Both the position numbers and the translations under genes were made by a program. Shown piece by piece: positions 50,638 to 57,813 of a stretch of 64,000 bases of DNA. How positions within the stretch are numbered: the stretch's first letter is position 1; each line of letters begins with the position of its first letter. A model generated the notes under the pieces. The model saw only the letters and a program-made list of their open reading frames with translations, did not search any database and was not told where the DNA came from. Origin of the DNA: Paenibacillus antri (lineage in GTDB: Bacteria > Bacillota > Bacilli > Paenibacillales > YIM-B00363); contig NZ_VCIW01000023.1 of NCBI RefSeq assembly GCF_005765165.1, positions 1-64,000 on the forward strand. Direction: 5' to 3'.

Positions 50638-50667
50638 AAAAAAGCGAGCCGCCCGGAGGCGACCCGC
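50638..50667 (-). terminator. Terminator of the ABC-F gene
   Basis: On the minus strand an imperfect 10-bp stem (GCGGGTCGCC with GGCGGCTCGC, loop TCCG) is followed by TTTTTT. It lies 14 bp after the ABC-F stop. Confidence 0.7.
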
Positions 50668-50680
50668 GAAACAAACGAAC

Positions 50681-52579
50681 TTACATCCATCGCTCCAACT
50701 TCTCGTAGAGCAGCTCCCGCTCGGCCGCAAGGACGGAGCGCTCCGCATAAAGCTGCTGCAGCCGCACCGCGTCGAGCTCGCGCTCCATCGCTTCGTCGAG
50801 CGACGCGAGCTTACGCTCCGCCGCCTCGATGTCCCGCTCCAGCCGCTCGAACGACGCGGACGACGTCTTCGCCGGCATCGCCGACGCCCCGTTGGACGCC
50901 GACTTCTTCGGCGCGGCCGGGACGGGCGAAGGGCCGGGAACCGCAGCCGCGGCCGCAGCCTTAACGGCCAGCTCCGCGCGCTTGCGCTTCGCTTCGTCGT
51001 AGCGGCCTTCATAGCGGGTTAGGCGGCCCTGTTCCATCCAATAGGTCACAGGGAACAGCTTATTTAGGAAATAGCGGTCGTGCGATACGCAGACGACCGT
51101 GCCCCCGAACGACGCGAGCGTATCCTCGAGCGCCTCGCGGGCGTCGATGTCGAGATGGTTCGTCGGCTCGTCGAGCACCAGCAGGTTCAAGTCCTGATGC
51201 ATGAGCTGCGCGAGACGGAGGCGCATCTTCTCGCCGCCGGACAAGTTCTTCACCTTCCGGAACACGGACGCGCCGTAGAACAGAAACTTCGCGAGCAGAT
51301 GTCTCGCCTTGCCTTCCTCGACCGCTGCGGCGTCGCGGAACGCGTCGAGAACGGTAAGCTCTTCGTTCGGGAATAGATCGTGCTGCGCCAAGTAACCGAT
51401 CTTCACGCCGCTGCCGACGCGAACGACGCCGTCCGTCGGCGGCATTCCCTCGGCGACCATGCGGAGCAGCGTAGACTTGCCGCAGCCGTTCTCGCCGACG
51501 ATCGCGACCGTTTCGCGGAAGCGGACGAGCAGGTCGACGTCCGAGAACAAGCGCCGTTCGCCGAAGCGGACGCCGACCTTCTCCAGGACGACGACGTCTT
51601 TGCCGCTCCGGTCCGACAGGTCGAGCGACAGCCCCATCTTGACGCGCTCCAATACCGGCTTGTCGATCCGATCGATGCGATCGAGCGCCTTCTGCATCGC
51701 CGCCGCGCGCTTGAACATCTTCGGATTGTCCGCCTGCGCCGCCCACATCCGGAGCCGCTTGATCGCCTCTTCCATTTTCTTGATCCGTTTCTGTTGCTCT
51801 TGATACGCCGTAAACTCGGCGAGCAGCCGGCGTTCCTTCTCTTCCACGAAGTAGGTATAGTTGCCGTGATACGTCTCGGCGACGCCGCCCTCCAGATCGA
51901 CGATCTTCGTCGCGACGCGGTCGAGGAAGTACCGATCGTGAGACACGATCAACACGCTGCCCTCGTAGTCCTGCAAGTACGACTCCAACCACTCGACGGA
52001 GGACAGGTCGAGATGGTTCGTCGGCTCGTCGAGCAGGAGCAGATCCGGCTTCAGCAGCAAGATGCGCCCCAGGCCGACCTTCGTCCGCTCCCCGCCGCTC
52101 AGCCGCCCGAACGGCCGGTCGAGCAGCCGCGTAATGCCGAGACCCTCCGCCACGCGCGAGAGCGCGGCTTCCATCTCGTATCCGCCTTGGGCGCCGAACG
52201 TCTCGAGCAGCGGTCCGTACGCTTTCATCGCCTTCTCCATGAGCGCCGGATCCGCCATATCTTGTTCGAGCTCCGTCAGCCGCCGCTTCATCGCGAGCAG
52301 CGACTCGAACGCTTCCGCCAGCACGTCTCCGGCCGTCCGGGTCGGCCCGAAGTCCGGAATTTGCGCGAGCAGCGACACCCGGCTCCCCCGCCGGTGATGA
52401 ACCGCTCCCGCGTCGGGGACGTCCGCGCCGGCGAGCAGCGTCAGCAGCGTCGTCTTGCCGCAGCCGTTCGGTCCGACGAGCCCGATCCGTTCCCTTTCGC
52501 GTATTTCCAGCGACAGCTCCGATAGCACCGGCGCGCCGCCCCAATTTTTCGTCACTTTATCCGCTGCGCAGATTACCAT
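50681..52579 (-). CDS. ABC-F family ATPase
   Basis: This 632-aa soluble protein has two ABC domains and no membrane helices. Walker A motifs are GPNGCGKTTLL and GENGCGKSTLL, signatures LSGGERTKV and LSGGEKMRL, Walker B LLLLDEPTNHLD and LLVLDEPTNHLD. The linker between them (about 240-300, charged, YQEQQKRIKKMEEAIKRLRM) is the P-site tRNA interaction motif that acts in the ribosomal E site. An Ala/Pro-rich stretch and a C-terminal coiled coil resemble Uup. It could be a housekeeping translation factor or an antibiotic-protection protein; the attenuator-like leader supports the latter. AGGTGA fixes ATG 52579. Confidence 0.93.
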   Translation of the reverse strand: MVICAADKVTKNWGGAPVLSELSLEIRERERIGLVGPNGCGKTTLLTLLAGADVPDAGAVHHRRGSRVSLLAQIPDFGPTRTAGDVLAEAFESLLAMKRRLTELEQDMADPALMEKAMKAYGPLLETFGAQGGYEMEAALSRVAEGLGITRLLDRPFGRLSGGERTKVGLGRILLLKPDLLLLDEPTNHLDLSSVEWLESYLQDYEGSVLIVSHDRYFLDRVATKIVDLEGGVAETYHGNYTYFVEEKERRLLAEFTAYQEQQKRIKKMEEAIKRLRMWAAQADNPKMFKRAAAMQKALDRIDRIDKPVLERVKMGLSLDLSDRSGKDVVVLEKVGVRFGERRLFSDVDLLVRFRETVAIVGENGCGKSTLLRMVAEGMPPTDGVVRVGSGVKIGYLAQHDLFPNEELTVLDAFRDAAAVEEGKARHLLAKFLFYGASVFRKVKNLSGGEKMRLRLAQLMHQDLNLLVLDEPTNHLDIDAREALEDTLASFGGTVVCVSHDRYFLNKLFPVTYWMEQGRLTRYEGRYDEAKRKRAELAVKAAAAAAVPGPSPVPAAPKKSASNGASAMPAKTSSASFERLERDIEAAERKLASLDEAMERELDAVRLQQLYAERSVLAAERELLYEKLERWM

Positions 52580-52623
52580 ATCGATCACCTATCGTTTGTT
52601 AAAATTTGGAATTCAAGGCATAC

Positions 52624-52696
52624 AAAAAAGCCGCAGGCGAAGAAGACAACTTCGCCCGCGGCTTCAAGCCGAACGTCGGAAACCGATCCCGACGCC
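52624..52696 (-). promoter_or_regulatory. Attenuator-like hairpins in the ABC-F leader
   Basis: On the minus strand three structures follow the stop of the 42-codon frame. First, CGTCGG pairs with CCGACG (about 52694-52674). Second, the palindrome CGGCTTGAAGCCG (52671-52659) can form. Third, a terminator AAGCCGCGGGCGAAG/CTTCGCCTGCGGCTT (52664-52628, one mismatch) is followed by six Ts. Structures two and three share bases and exclude each other, as in ribosome-mediated attenuation. A weak promoter (TTGTAT, 17 bases, TTAACA) after the terminator is an alternative source of ABC-F transcription. Confidence 0.6.
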
Positions 52697-52824
52697 TAAA
52701 GGGTCAACGCGTTGTCATCGCCGAATTTGGACGCACCTCTCCCGTCGGCAGCGGAACGGAATACGATGGTAGCTTGGCGGACCCACGTTTGGGCACCTTT
52801 GCTACGAGCGGCGATCGACAACAT
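52696..52824 (-). CDS. 42-codon reading frame before the ABC-F gene, possible leader peptide
   Basis: The frame begins MLSIAARSKG, ends DDNALTL and has a near-perfect AAAAGGAGGTG ribosome site, among the strongest in the window. No family was recognised and there is no membrane helix. It lies 49 bp after the GTPase-methyltransferase stop and just before the hairpins that precede the ABC-F gene. It could be a regulatory leader peptide whose stalled translation opens the terminator, or a small gene of the upstream operon. Coding is supported only by the ribosome site and position. Confidence 0.55.
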   Translation of the reverse strand: MLSIAARSKGAQTWVRQATIVFRSAADGRGASKFGDDNALTL

Positions 52825-52873
52825 GTTGACACCTCCTTTTATGTTCCGAATTACAAACTTATGGATCAGCTTA

Positions 52874-54490
52874 TCATACGTCCGCGCTTTTCCGCAAGAT
52901 CATCGATTGAAAATGCGGCTGACGCCCCGTTTCGCTCAGCTTCACGACGCCGAAGTACGACACGTCGAAGACGCGCTTGACCGCTTCCCGCATCGCGTCG
53001 TCCTCGTACATGGCGAAGAACCGTTTCGGCTCGTATTCGTCTTGCTCCCAGACGCCCTCGGAGTCGACGCCGCCGTAAACGCCCATATAGAACAATCCTC
53101 CGGGCTTCAGCACCCGGCGTATGCCCCGCAGCGTGTGTTCCAGCTCGGCCTTCGGGATGTGCAGCAGGCAATTGAGCGCATAGACGGCGTCGAACGCCGC
53201 ATCCGGGAAGCGAAGATCGGACATGTCCATCTCGTAGGCGTCCAACCCTTTGTCTCGGCACAGCCGCACCATCTCCGGAGACAGGTCGACCGATGTCGCG
53301 CGAAACCCGGCGTCCTTGAAGAAGAGGCTGTCCCGGCCCGGACCCGCCCCGACCTCCAGCAGCGTCTCCGCTTTCGCCTCTCGAAGGGCGCGGACGAAGC
53401 GCTCGCGTTCGATCGTCTTCCAATCCTGCAGCTTGCCCGTATCCCTCTCCTCCGCGTGTCGGTCGTACGAAAGCTTCAATCGTTCCCGATGGAACGCGCC
53501 GCGCTCCAGCGCCGACAGTCCCGCCTCCAGCTCGTCCTTCGGGAACTGCTCCCCGAGGAAGACGACGACGTCGTTCACCTCGCCCTGCGGCGTAATCCGG
53601 ATGAATTCCAGCTCGCGGTACGCGTATTGGAACAGGAACCGGCTGGCCGTATCCGTGAACGTGACGACGCCCTTGCCCCGGTAGACGCTCGCCGGCAGCG
53701 ACTTGACGAACGCCTCGAACGCATGGCTGTCGATCGGCCCGGAGAGGAACCGCGTGTAGACGGATACGTGCTCGTGGGAGGCATGATGCTTATGCTCGTG
53801 CGCGGCATGGCCGTCGTCCGGGCAGCCTTCTCCGCGTCTCGCCCCCGGATCGGCGGCGTTCGGCTTCGCCGGCAGCGCATTCGTCCGGAACCAGACCTCG
53901 GGATCGATGTCGCCGCGCTCCGAGCGGACGACGCTCGCGTACGGGTTCCACTCCCGCAGCGACGCCTCCGCCCGTTCCGCGCCTTCCGTCGTCAGCCGGT
54001 CGAGCTTGTTCAAGACGACGAGCGACGCGCACGACACCTGCTCCCGGAGCAGCCGCTTCGTCTTCGCCGACGGCGGCTCGGGCTCGCCGAGCAGCAGCGC
54101 CCCGTCGACCACCGTGACGATGCCCGCGAGCGCGATCGGCAAATACAGCGACGTCTCCGTCACCGCGTCCATGATTTCCAGCGGATTCGCGACGCCCGTC
54201 GATTCGATGAAGACGGCGTCGGGGTCGTACGTCGTCGCCAGCTCGTGCAGCTGCACGCCGACGTCGCCGCGGATCGAACAGCAAATACAGCCGCTCAGCA
54301 GCTCCGCCATCGGCACGCCGCCTCCGGCTTCGACCGCGACCCCGTCGAGATTGACGTCGCCCAGCTCGTTCATCAGCACGACGGGACGAAGCCCCTTGCG
54401 CTGGTAGGCGTCGATCGCGCGGCGCAGCAGCGTCGTCTTGCCGCTGCCGAGAAAACCGGCGATGACGTATACCGGAATCGTTCTTTCCAT
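52874..54490 (-). CDS. Fusion of COG0523 (CobW-like) GTPase and SAM-dependent methyltransferase
   Basis: This single 538-aa reading frame joins two enzymes. Residues 1-330 form a COG0523 metallochaperone GTPase: Walker A GFLGSGKT (12-19), NELGD (41-45), the metal motif GCICC (67-71), NKLD (161-164), a His-rich insertion (about 227-241, GHAAHEHKHHASHEH) and a CobW C-terminal domain. Residues about 341-538 form a class I methyltransferase with LLEVGAGPGRDS (377-388), VDLSPEMVRLC, NCLLHIPKAELE and RRVLKPGGLFYMGVYGG. No stop or frame change separates them. The frame is open upstream of 54490, but that part is antisense-like shadow. The GTPase probably loads zinc or a similar metal; the fused methyltransferase is unusual. 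Confidence 0.92.
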   Translation of the reverse strand: MERTIPVYVIAGFLGSGKTTLLRRAIDAYQRKGLRPVVLMNELGDVNLDGVAVEAGGGVPMAELLSGCICCSIRGDVGVQLHELATTYDPDAVFIESTGVANPLEIMDAVTETSLYLPIALAGIVTVVDGALLLGEPEPPSAKTKRLLREQVSCASLVVLNKLDRLTTEGAERAEASLREWNPYASVVRSERGDIDPEVWFRTNALPAKPNAADPGARRGEGCPDDGHAAHEHKHHASHEHVSVYTRFLSGPIDSHAFEAFVKSLPASVYRGKGVVTFTDTASRFLFQYAYRELEFIRITPQGEVNDVVVFLGEQFPKDELEAGLSALERGAFHRERLKLSYDRHAEERDTGKLQDWKTIERERFVRALREAKAETLLEVGAGPGRDSLFFKDAGFRATSVDLSPEMVRLCRDKGLDAYEMDMSDLRFPDAAFDAVYALNCLLHIPKAELEHTLRGIRRVLKPGGLFYMGVYGGVDSEGVWEQDEYEPKRFFAMYEDDAMREAVKRVFDVSYFGVVKLSETGRQPHFQSMILRKSADV

Positions 54491-54522
54491 CTCTAAACAC
54501 CTCGGTATATTGGTAAGATTCT

Positions 54523-55377
54523 CTACGAATGCGGCTGCGCTTGGAACGCTCCCCGCATGAACGAGGACGGCGGTACGCCGTACCTGCGTTTGAACTGCTT
54601 GCTGAATTGGAAGACCGAGGAGTATCCGACCGAATCGGAAACCTGGGAGACGTTCATCGACGTCTCCGCCAGCAGGACGACAGCCCGCTCCAAGCGCGCT
54701 TGAGTAATATATTCCTTCAACGACACGCCGACCGAAGCTTTGAACACCCGGCTCAAGTATTCGGGAGAGAGCGCAGCCTGACGCGCGAGCTCCTCGCGCG
54801 TCAAGCGTTGACCCGCGTTCTCCCGGATGTATTGAACGACTCGCCGGACGGCGCTTTCTTCCTTCCTCGAGGGCGAAGCTTCCGTCCGGTCCCGAGAAGC
54901 GCGCAGCAGCGCGAGCAGCGCCAGCTTCATCAGTCCGTCGAACTCGTCCTTCCCCCATTGCCGCGGCTGGTACAAACAATCCAACATGCGATGCAGCAGC
55001 CATTCGAACTCGTAGGTTTCCTTAAGGTACACCGCCCGCTCCGGCAGCGGCTCTTCCCCCTCGGGAAGTACCGGTTCCAGCCGAAAATGGATAAAGACGA
55101 CGGTCAACCGATCGTCCGGATTCTGCACCGCCTGCGGACGGTCCTGCGGATGAAGGAGGAAGCAGGCCCCCTTGCGCAGCGAATATACGCGGTCCCCGAG
55201 CCGAAGCTCCCCCCGGCCGGAGCAGACGTACCATAGATCGTAGTCCGATAGCGGCGCCGGGCTCCAGTCCCAGCCGATCTCGCACCGCGCCTTGCCCCAA
55301 TTCGGCGCCGTCGCGACCGCTCGAACGCCGCTAAGCGGGAACGGTTCCTCGCAACATATACGGGTAAGGATAAACAA
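54523..55377 (-). CDS. AraC-family regulator
   Basis: This 284-aa regulator has an N-terminal cupin domain (DYDLWYVCSGRGELRLGDR, GACFLLHPQDRPQ) and a C-terminal AraC domain (LTREELARQAALSPEYLSRV, VSLKEYITQARLERAVVLLA, VGYSSVFQFSKQFKRRYG). The only start is a TTG at 55377, whose AGGAGG site is just 3 bases away, so the true start is less certain than usual. It is divergent from the phytanoyl-CoA dioxygenase-like gene, its likely target, and lies 32 bp before the GTPase-methyltransferase gene on the same strand. Confidence 0.9.
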   Translation of the reverse strand: MFILTRICCEEPFPLSGVRAVATAPNWGKARCEIGWDWSPAPLSDYDLWYVCSGRGELRLGDRVYSLRKGACFLLHPQDRPQAVQNPDDRLTVVFIHFRLEPVLPEGEEPLPERAVYLKETYEFEWLLHRMLDCLYQPRQWGKDEFDGLMKLALLALLRASRDRTEASPSRKEESAVRRVVQYIRENAGQRLTREELARQAALSPEYLSRVFKASVGVSLKEYITQARLERAVVLLAETSMNVSQVSDSVGYSSVFQFSKQFKRRYGVPPSSFMRGAFQAQPHS

Positions 55378-55456
55378 TCCCCTCCTCGATCCATTCTTCG
55401 CCGTCTACGCCTCGTGATACGCTTACATTGAACGAAACGTCGGGAGGGTGTCAAGC

Positions 55457-56329
55457 ATGAGCAAGAAGGAATCCAGAACTTTATTATCCTACGAGAGCGA
55501 AGAAGACTTGTCGTTGGCGAAGCATGTCGCGGACGCGTTATACCGGTTCGACTCGATCGCCGAGGACCGTCTGCCCGATCTCGCGGCGTGGGGGGACGAC
55601 GTCGTGCGCCGGTTTTGGGAGCAAGGGTACCTCGTCGTCGAGAACGCTCTGTCCGAGGACGAGGTGCGCGAAGCGTCCGAGGCGATCGACGATATTTTGT
55701 CCGGCGCCTCCCAGGGCTCCAAGATTCAGTTCGTGAAGCCTCGGAGCGAGCTGCATACGATGGACGACGTGATCAAAGCGGCTCGGAAAATTTACGAATA
55801 CGCGGATCATGAACCGCGGCTTCGCAGTATCGTGCTTCACGCCAAGCTGCTCGCCGCGTTGGAGCGGCTGTTCGGCGAAGCGCCCAAGCCCGTACAGGAT
55901 CAGGCGCTGCTGAAGCCGCCGTCCGGCGGAGCGGAGAAGCCGTGGCACCAAGACATGGCTTACGGTCCGCTCGCCTACGACAAGTCGGTCGTCGGCGTAT
56001 GGATCGCGCTCGATCCCGCGGAGCTGGACAACGGCTGCATGCACGTCATTCCGTATTCGCACCGGGAAGGCGGCGCGCCGCACTACGCCGTCCGCGACTG
56101 GCAGCTGTGCGACGCCAGCGTCCGCGTCGACCGCGACGTCGCCGTGCCGCTCGCGCCCGGCGGCGCGCTCTTCTTCTCCGGGCTGCTGCATCACGGGACG
56201 CCGCCGAACTTCTCGAGCAAGCGCCGGCGCGCGCTGCAAATCCATTACGCGCCGGAGTCGGCGCGGAAGCTGAGTCCGCAGGAGTACAAGCGGATGTTCA
56301 CGAACGAGATGACCGGCGCCGAATGTTAA
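55457..56329 (+). CDS. Phytanoyl-CoA dioxygenase (PhyH) family protein
   Basis: This 290-aa non-heme iron, 2-oxoglutarate-dependent oxygenase has the facial triad H164 and D166 in KPWHQDMAYG and the distal His (H245 or H246) in SGLLHHGTPPN. R258 in SSKRRRALQIHY is a candidate 2-oxoglutarate ligand. VGVWIALDPAELDNGCMHVI is typical of the family. The substrate is unknown; bacterial relatives hydroxylate a wide range of small molecules. ATG 55457 has GGGAGGGTG upstream; a GTG just before it is possible. The divergent AraC gene probably regulates it. A bidirectional terminator follows. Confidence 0.92.
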   Translation: MSKKESRTLLSYESEEDLSLAKHVADALYRFDSIAEDRLPDLAAWGDDVVRRFWEQGYLVVENALSEDEVREASEAIDDILSGASQGSKIQFVKPRSELHTMDDVIKAARKIYEYADHEPRLRSIVLHAKLLAALERLFGEAPKPVQDQALLKPPSGGAEKPWHQDMAYGPLAYDKSVVGVWIALDPAELDNGCMHVIPYSHREGGAPHYAVRDWQLCDASVRVDRDVAVPLAPGGALFFSGLLHHGTPPNFSSKRRRALQIHYAPESARKLSPQEYKRMFTNEMTGAEC

Positions 56330-56345
56330 GCCGCGTCCAAACGAA

Positions 56346-56388
56346 AGGGCCGTCCAGGGGTCGTCCGACGACGACCTCTGGCGGCCCT
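56346..56388. terminator. Bidirectional terminator between the PhyH and glutaredoxin genes
   Basis: AGGGCCGTCCAGGGGTCGTC (56346-56365) pairs with GACGACCTCTGGCGGCCCT (56370-56388) with a few mismatches. It is the only hairpin between the two convergent genes. T-runs are weak on both sides. Confidence 0.6.
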
Positions 56389-56404
56389 TAGGGTGCGGTT
56401 GCGA

Positions 56405-56644
56405 TTAGGCGGTTACGGACGCGAGCGCCTTCTGGATGCGCGTCGTATTCATGCCGAGAATGTTGTATTCGCCGATGACCGTCACCGGCAGCGACATCAT
56501 GCCGATCTTCTGCAGCTCCTCGAAATACGCCTCGTTCTCGTCTACGTTGCGCTCTTCGAACGAGACGTTCTGTTCCGTCAAATACGACTTCAATTGCTTG
56601 CAGTACACGCAGTTCGTGCTTGTGTATACGATCGCTTGAGCCAT
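56405..56644 (-). CDS. Glutaredoxin-family protein
   Basis: This 79-aa cytoplasmic thiol oxidoreductase has the redox motif TNCVYCKQLK (CxxC at residues 12-15), the cis-Pro region SLPVTVIGEYN and the C-terminal LGMNTTRIQKAL, all as in NrdH/YtxJ-like short glutaredoxins. It would reduce disulfides or mixed disulfides, probably with bacilliredoxin- or thioredoxin-type partners. A GGAGGAG site fixes the ATG. No ribonucleotide reductase gene is nearby. It lies between the PhyH terminator and the potassium channel. Confidence 0.93.
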   Translation of the reverse strand: MAQAIVYTSTNCVYCKQLKSYLTEQNVSFEERNVDENEAYFEELQKIGMMSLPVTVIGEYNILGMNTTRIQKALASVTA

Positions 56645-56721
56645 GGTTCTCTCTCCTCCGATATCCTCTATCTATAGTTAGTTAAACATAAGAATAAGTA
56701 TAAACAATCGCGTTCCGCCGA

Positions 56722-57738
56722 TCAAGTGGCGGCCCGGATCCGTTCGTACGTCGACCCGTCGCAAATGATGAACAGCCGCGCATCCTCCGGCATCGGATCT
56801 TGGAGCCGACGGTTGATCGTCATGTCGCTCCGATCCGCGATGAGCGTGGCGCCGAGATTCAGCAATCCTTGGAACGCGTCGCCGTACGTCTTCCATTCCG
56901 GGCGCGGCCGCACCTCGAAGACGTCCTCCCCGACCTTGCTGCTGAGCAGTTGGGTGAAGATGGAGACGCTGCCCGCATGCAGCGCCGATCGCGCGGCCAA
57001 CCGAGACACCGCCTCGTGGGACAAGATGAATTCGTTCACCTGCACATGGCGGAAATTTTGGATGTGCTGCTCCAGCACGATCTCGACCGTCGTGTGAATA
57101 TGCGGCGCGAGCCGCTCCAAGCTCGAGGCGATGAGCAGCGACTTGCCGTCGGCTAGCGCCGCGTCGTCGATGTTTCGATCGGAGAAGACGATCGCGGAAC
57201 GCGCGCGCGTCAGGCCCGCCGTCTCGAGCGTCGACTCCGCCGACGGATCGCCGCCGACGAAATACGCGCGGTCTCGATCCACGGGCGAGCGCTCCAAGTC
57301 GTCGATGACGACGACGTCCAGCGACGGATCCGCGTGCAGCAATTCCTCCATCGCGGATTGCGCCCTGCGGCTCCAGCCGATCAGGATGACGTGACCGCTC
57401 CCGTGATATTTCAATTTGCCCGCCTCCTTCCGCTTCTTAATCGTGCCGAATCCGTCGATGATTTTCCCGATCACGAGACTGAGCAGACCGATGCCGAATA
57501 AATACAACAGCATGGCGAACAGCTTGCCGGGGACGGTCTTCGGGTAATAATCGCCGTAGCCGACCGTCGTCACCGTCGTCATGACGTACCATAAGGCGTT
57601 GAACCACATCCCGAACGTCTCCGGCTCGATCAAGTACATCAAGGTCGCGCTGCCGAGCACGAAGATCGCCGTGAAGAGAACTAGGAAGCCGTTGTTTAAT
57701 TTTATAATTTTCCGGGATATTCGAATCAAATAAAACAA
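56722..57738 (-). CDS. Potassium channel with RCK/TrkA-N domain (YugO-like)
   Basis: This 338-aa membrane protein has two helices (about 17-37 and 73-93) flanking a pore loop with the selectivity filter TTVGYGD (57-63). A cytoplasmic RCK domain (GHVILIGWSRRAQSAMEELL, then DPSAESTLETAGLTRARSAI) is followed by a C-terminal extension. B. subtilis YugO is a related channel. The TTG at 57738 is preferred because GGGGGGAGGG lies 7 bases upstream; a GTG at 57795 in the same frame has no ribosome site and lies only 18 bp from the helD stop. Confidence 0.92.
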   Translation of the reverse strand: MFYLIRISRKIIKLNNGFLVLFTAIFVLGSATLMYLIEPETFGMWFNALWYVMTTVTTVGYGDYYPKTVPGKLFAMLLYLFGIGLLSLVIGKIIDGFGTIKKRKEAGKLKYHGSGHVILIGWSRRAQSAMEELLHADPSLDVVVIDDLERSPVDRDRAYFVGGDPSAESTLETAGLTRARSAIVFSDRNIDDAALADGKSLLIASSLERLAPHIHTTVEIVLEQHIQNFRHVQVNEFILSHEAVSRLAARSALHAGSVSIFTQLLSSKVGEDVFEVRPRPEWKTYGDAFQGLLNLGATLIADRSDMTINRRLQDPMPEDARLFIICDGSTYERIRAAT

Positions 57739-57813
57739 ATCGCGGCCCTCCCCCCGACTGATATTTCCAGTATATCGGTCCGAGCGCCGCCGCACCAGTC
57801 GATTCTCGTTGGG

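Noticed and set aside
52874-55003. A longer 709-codon form of the GTPase-methyltransferase
   Set aside because: Residues before MERTIPVYVI overlap the AraC gene in another frame and match nothing. The family starts at 54490.
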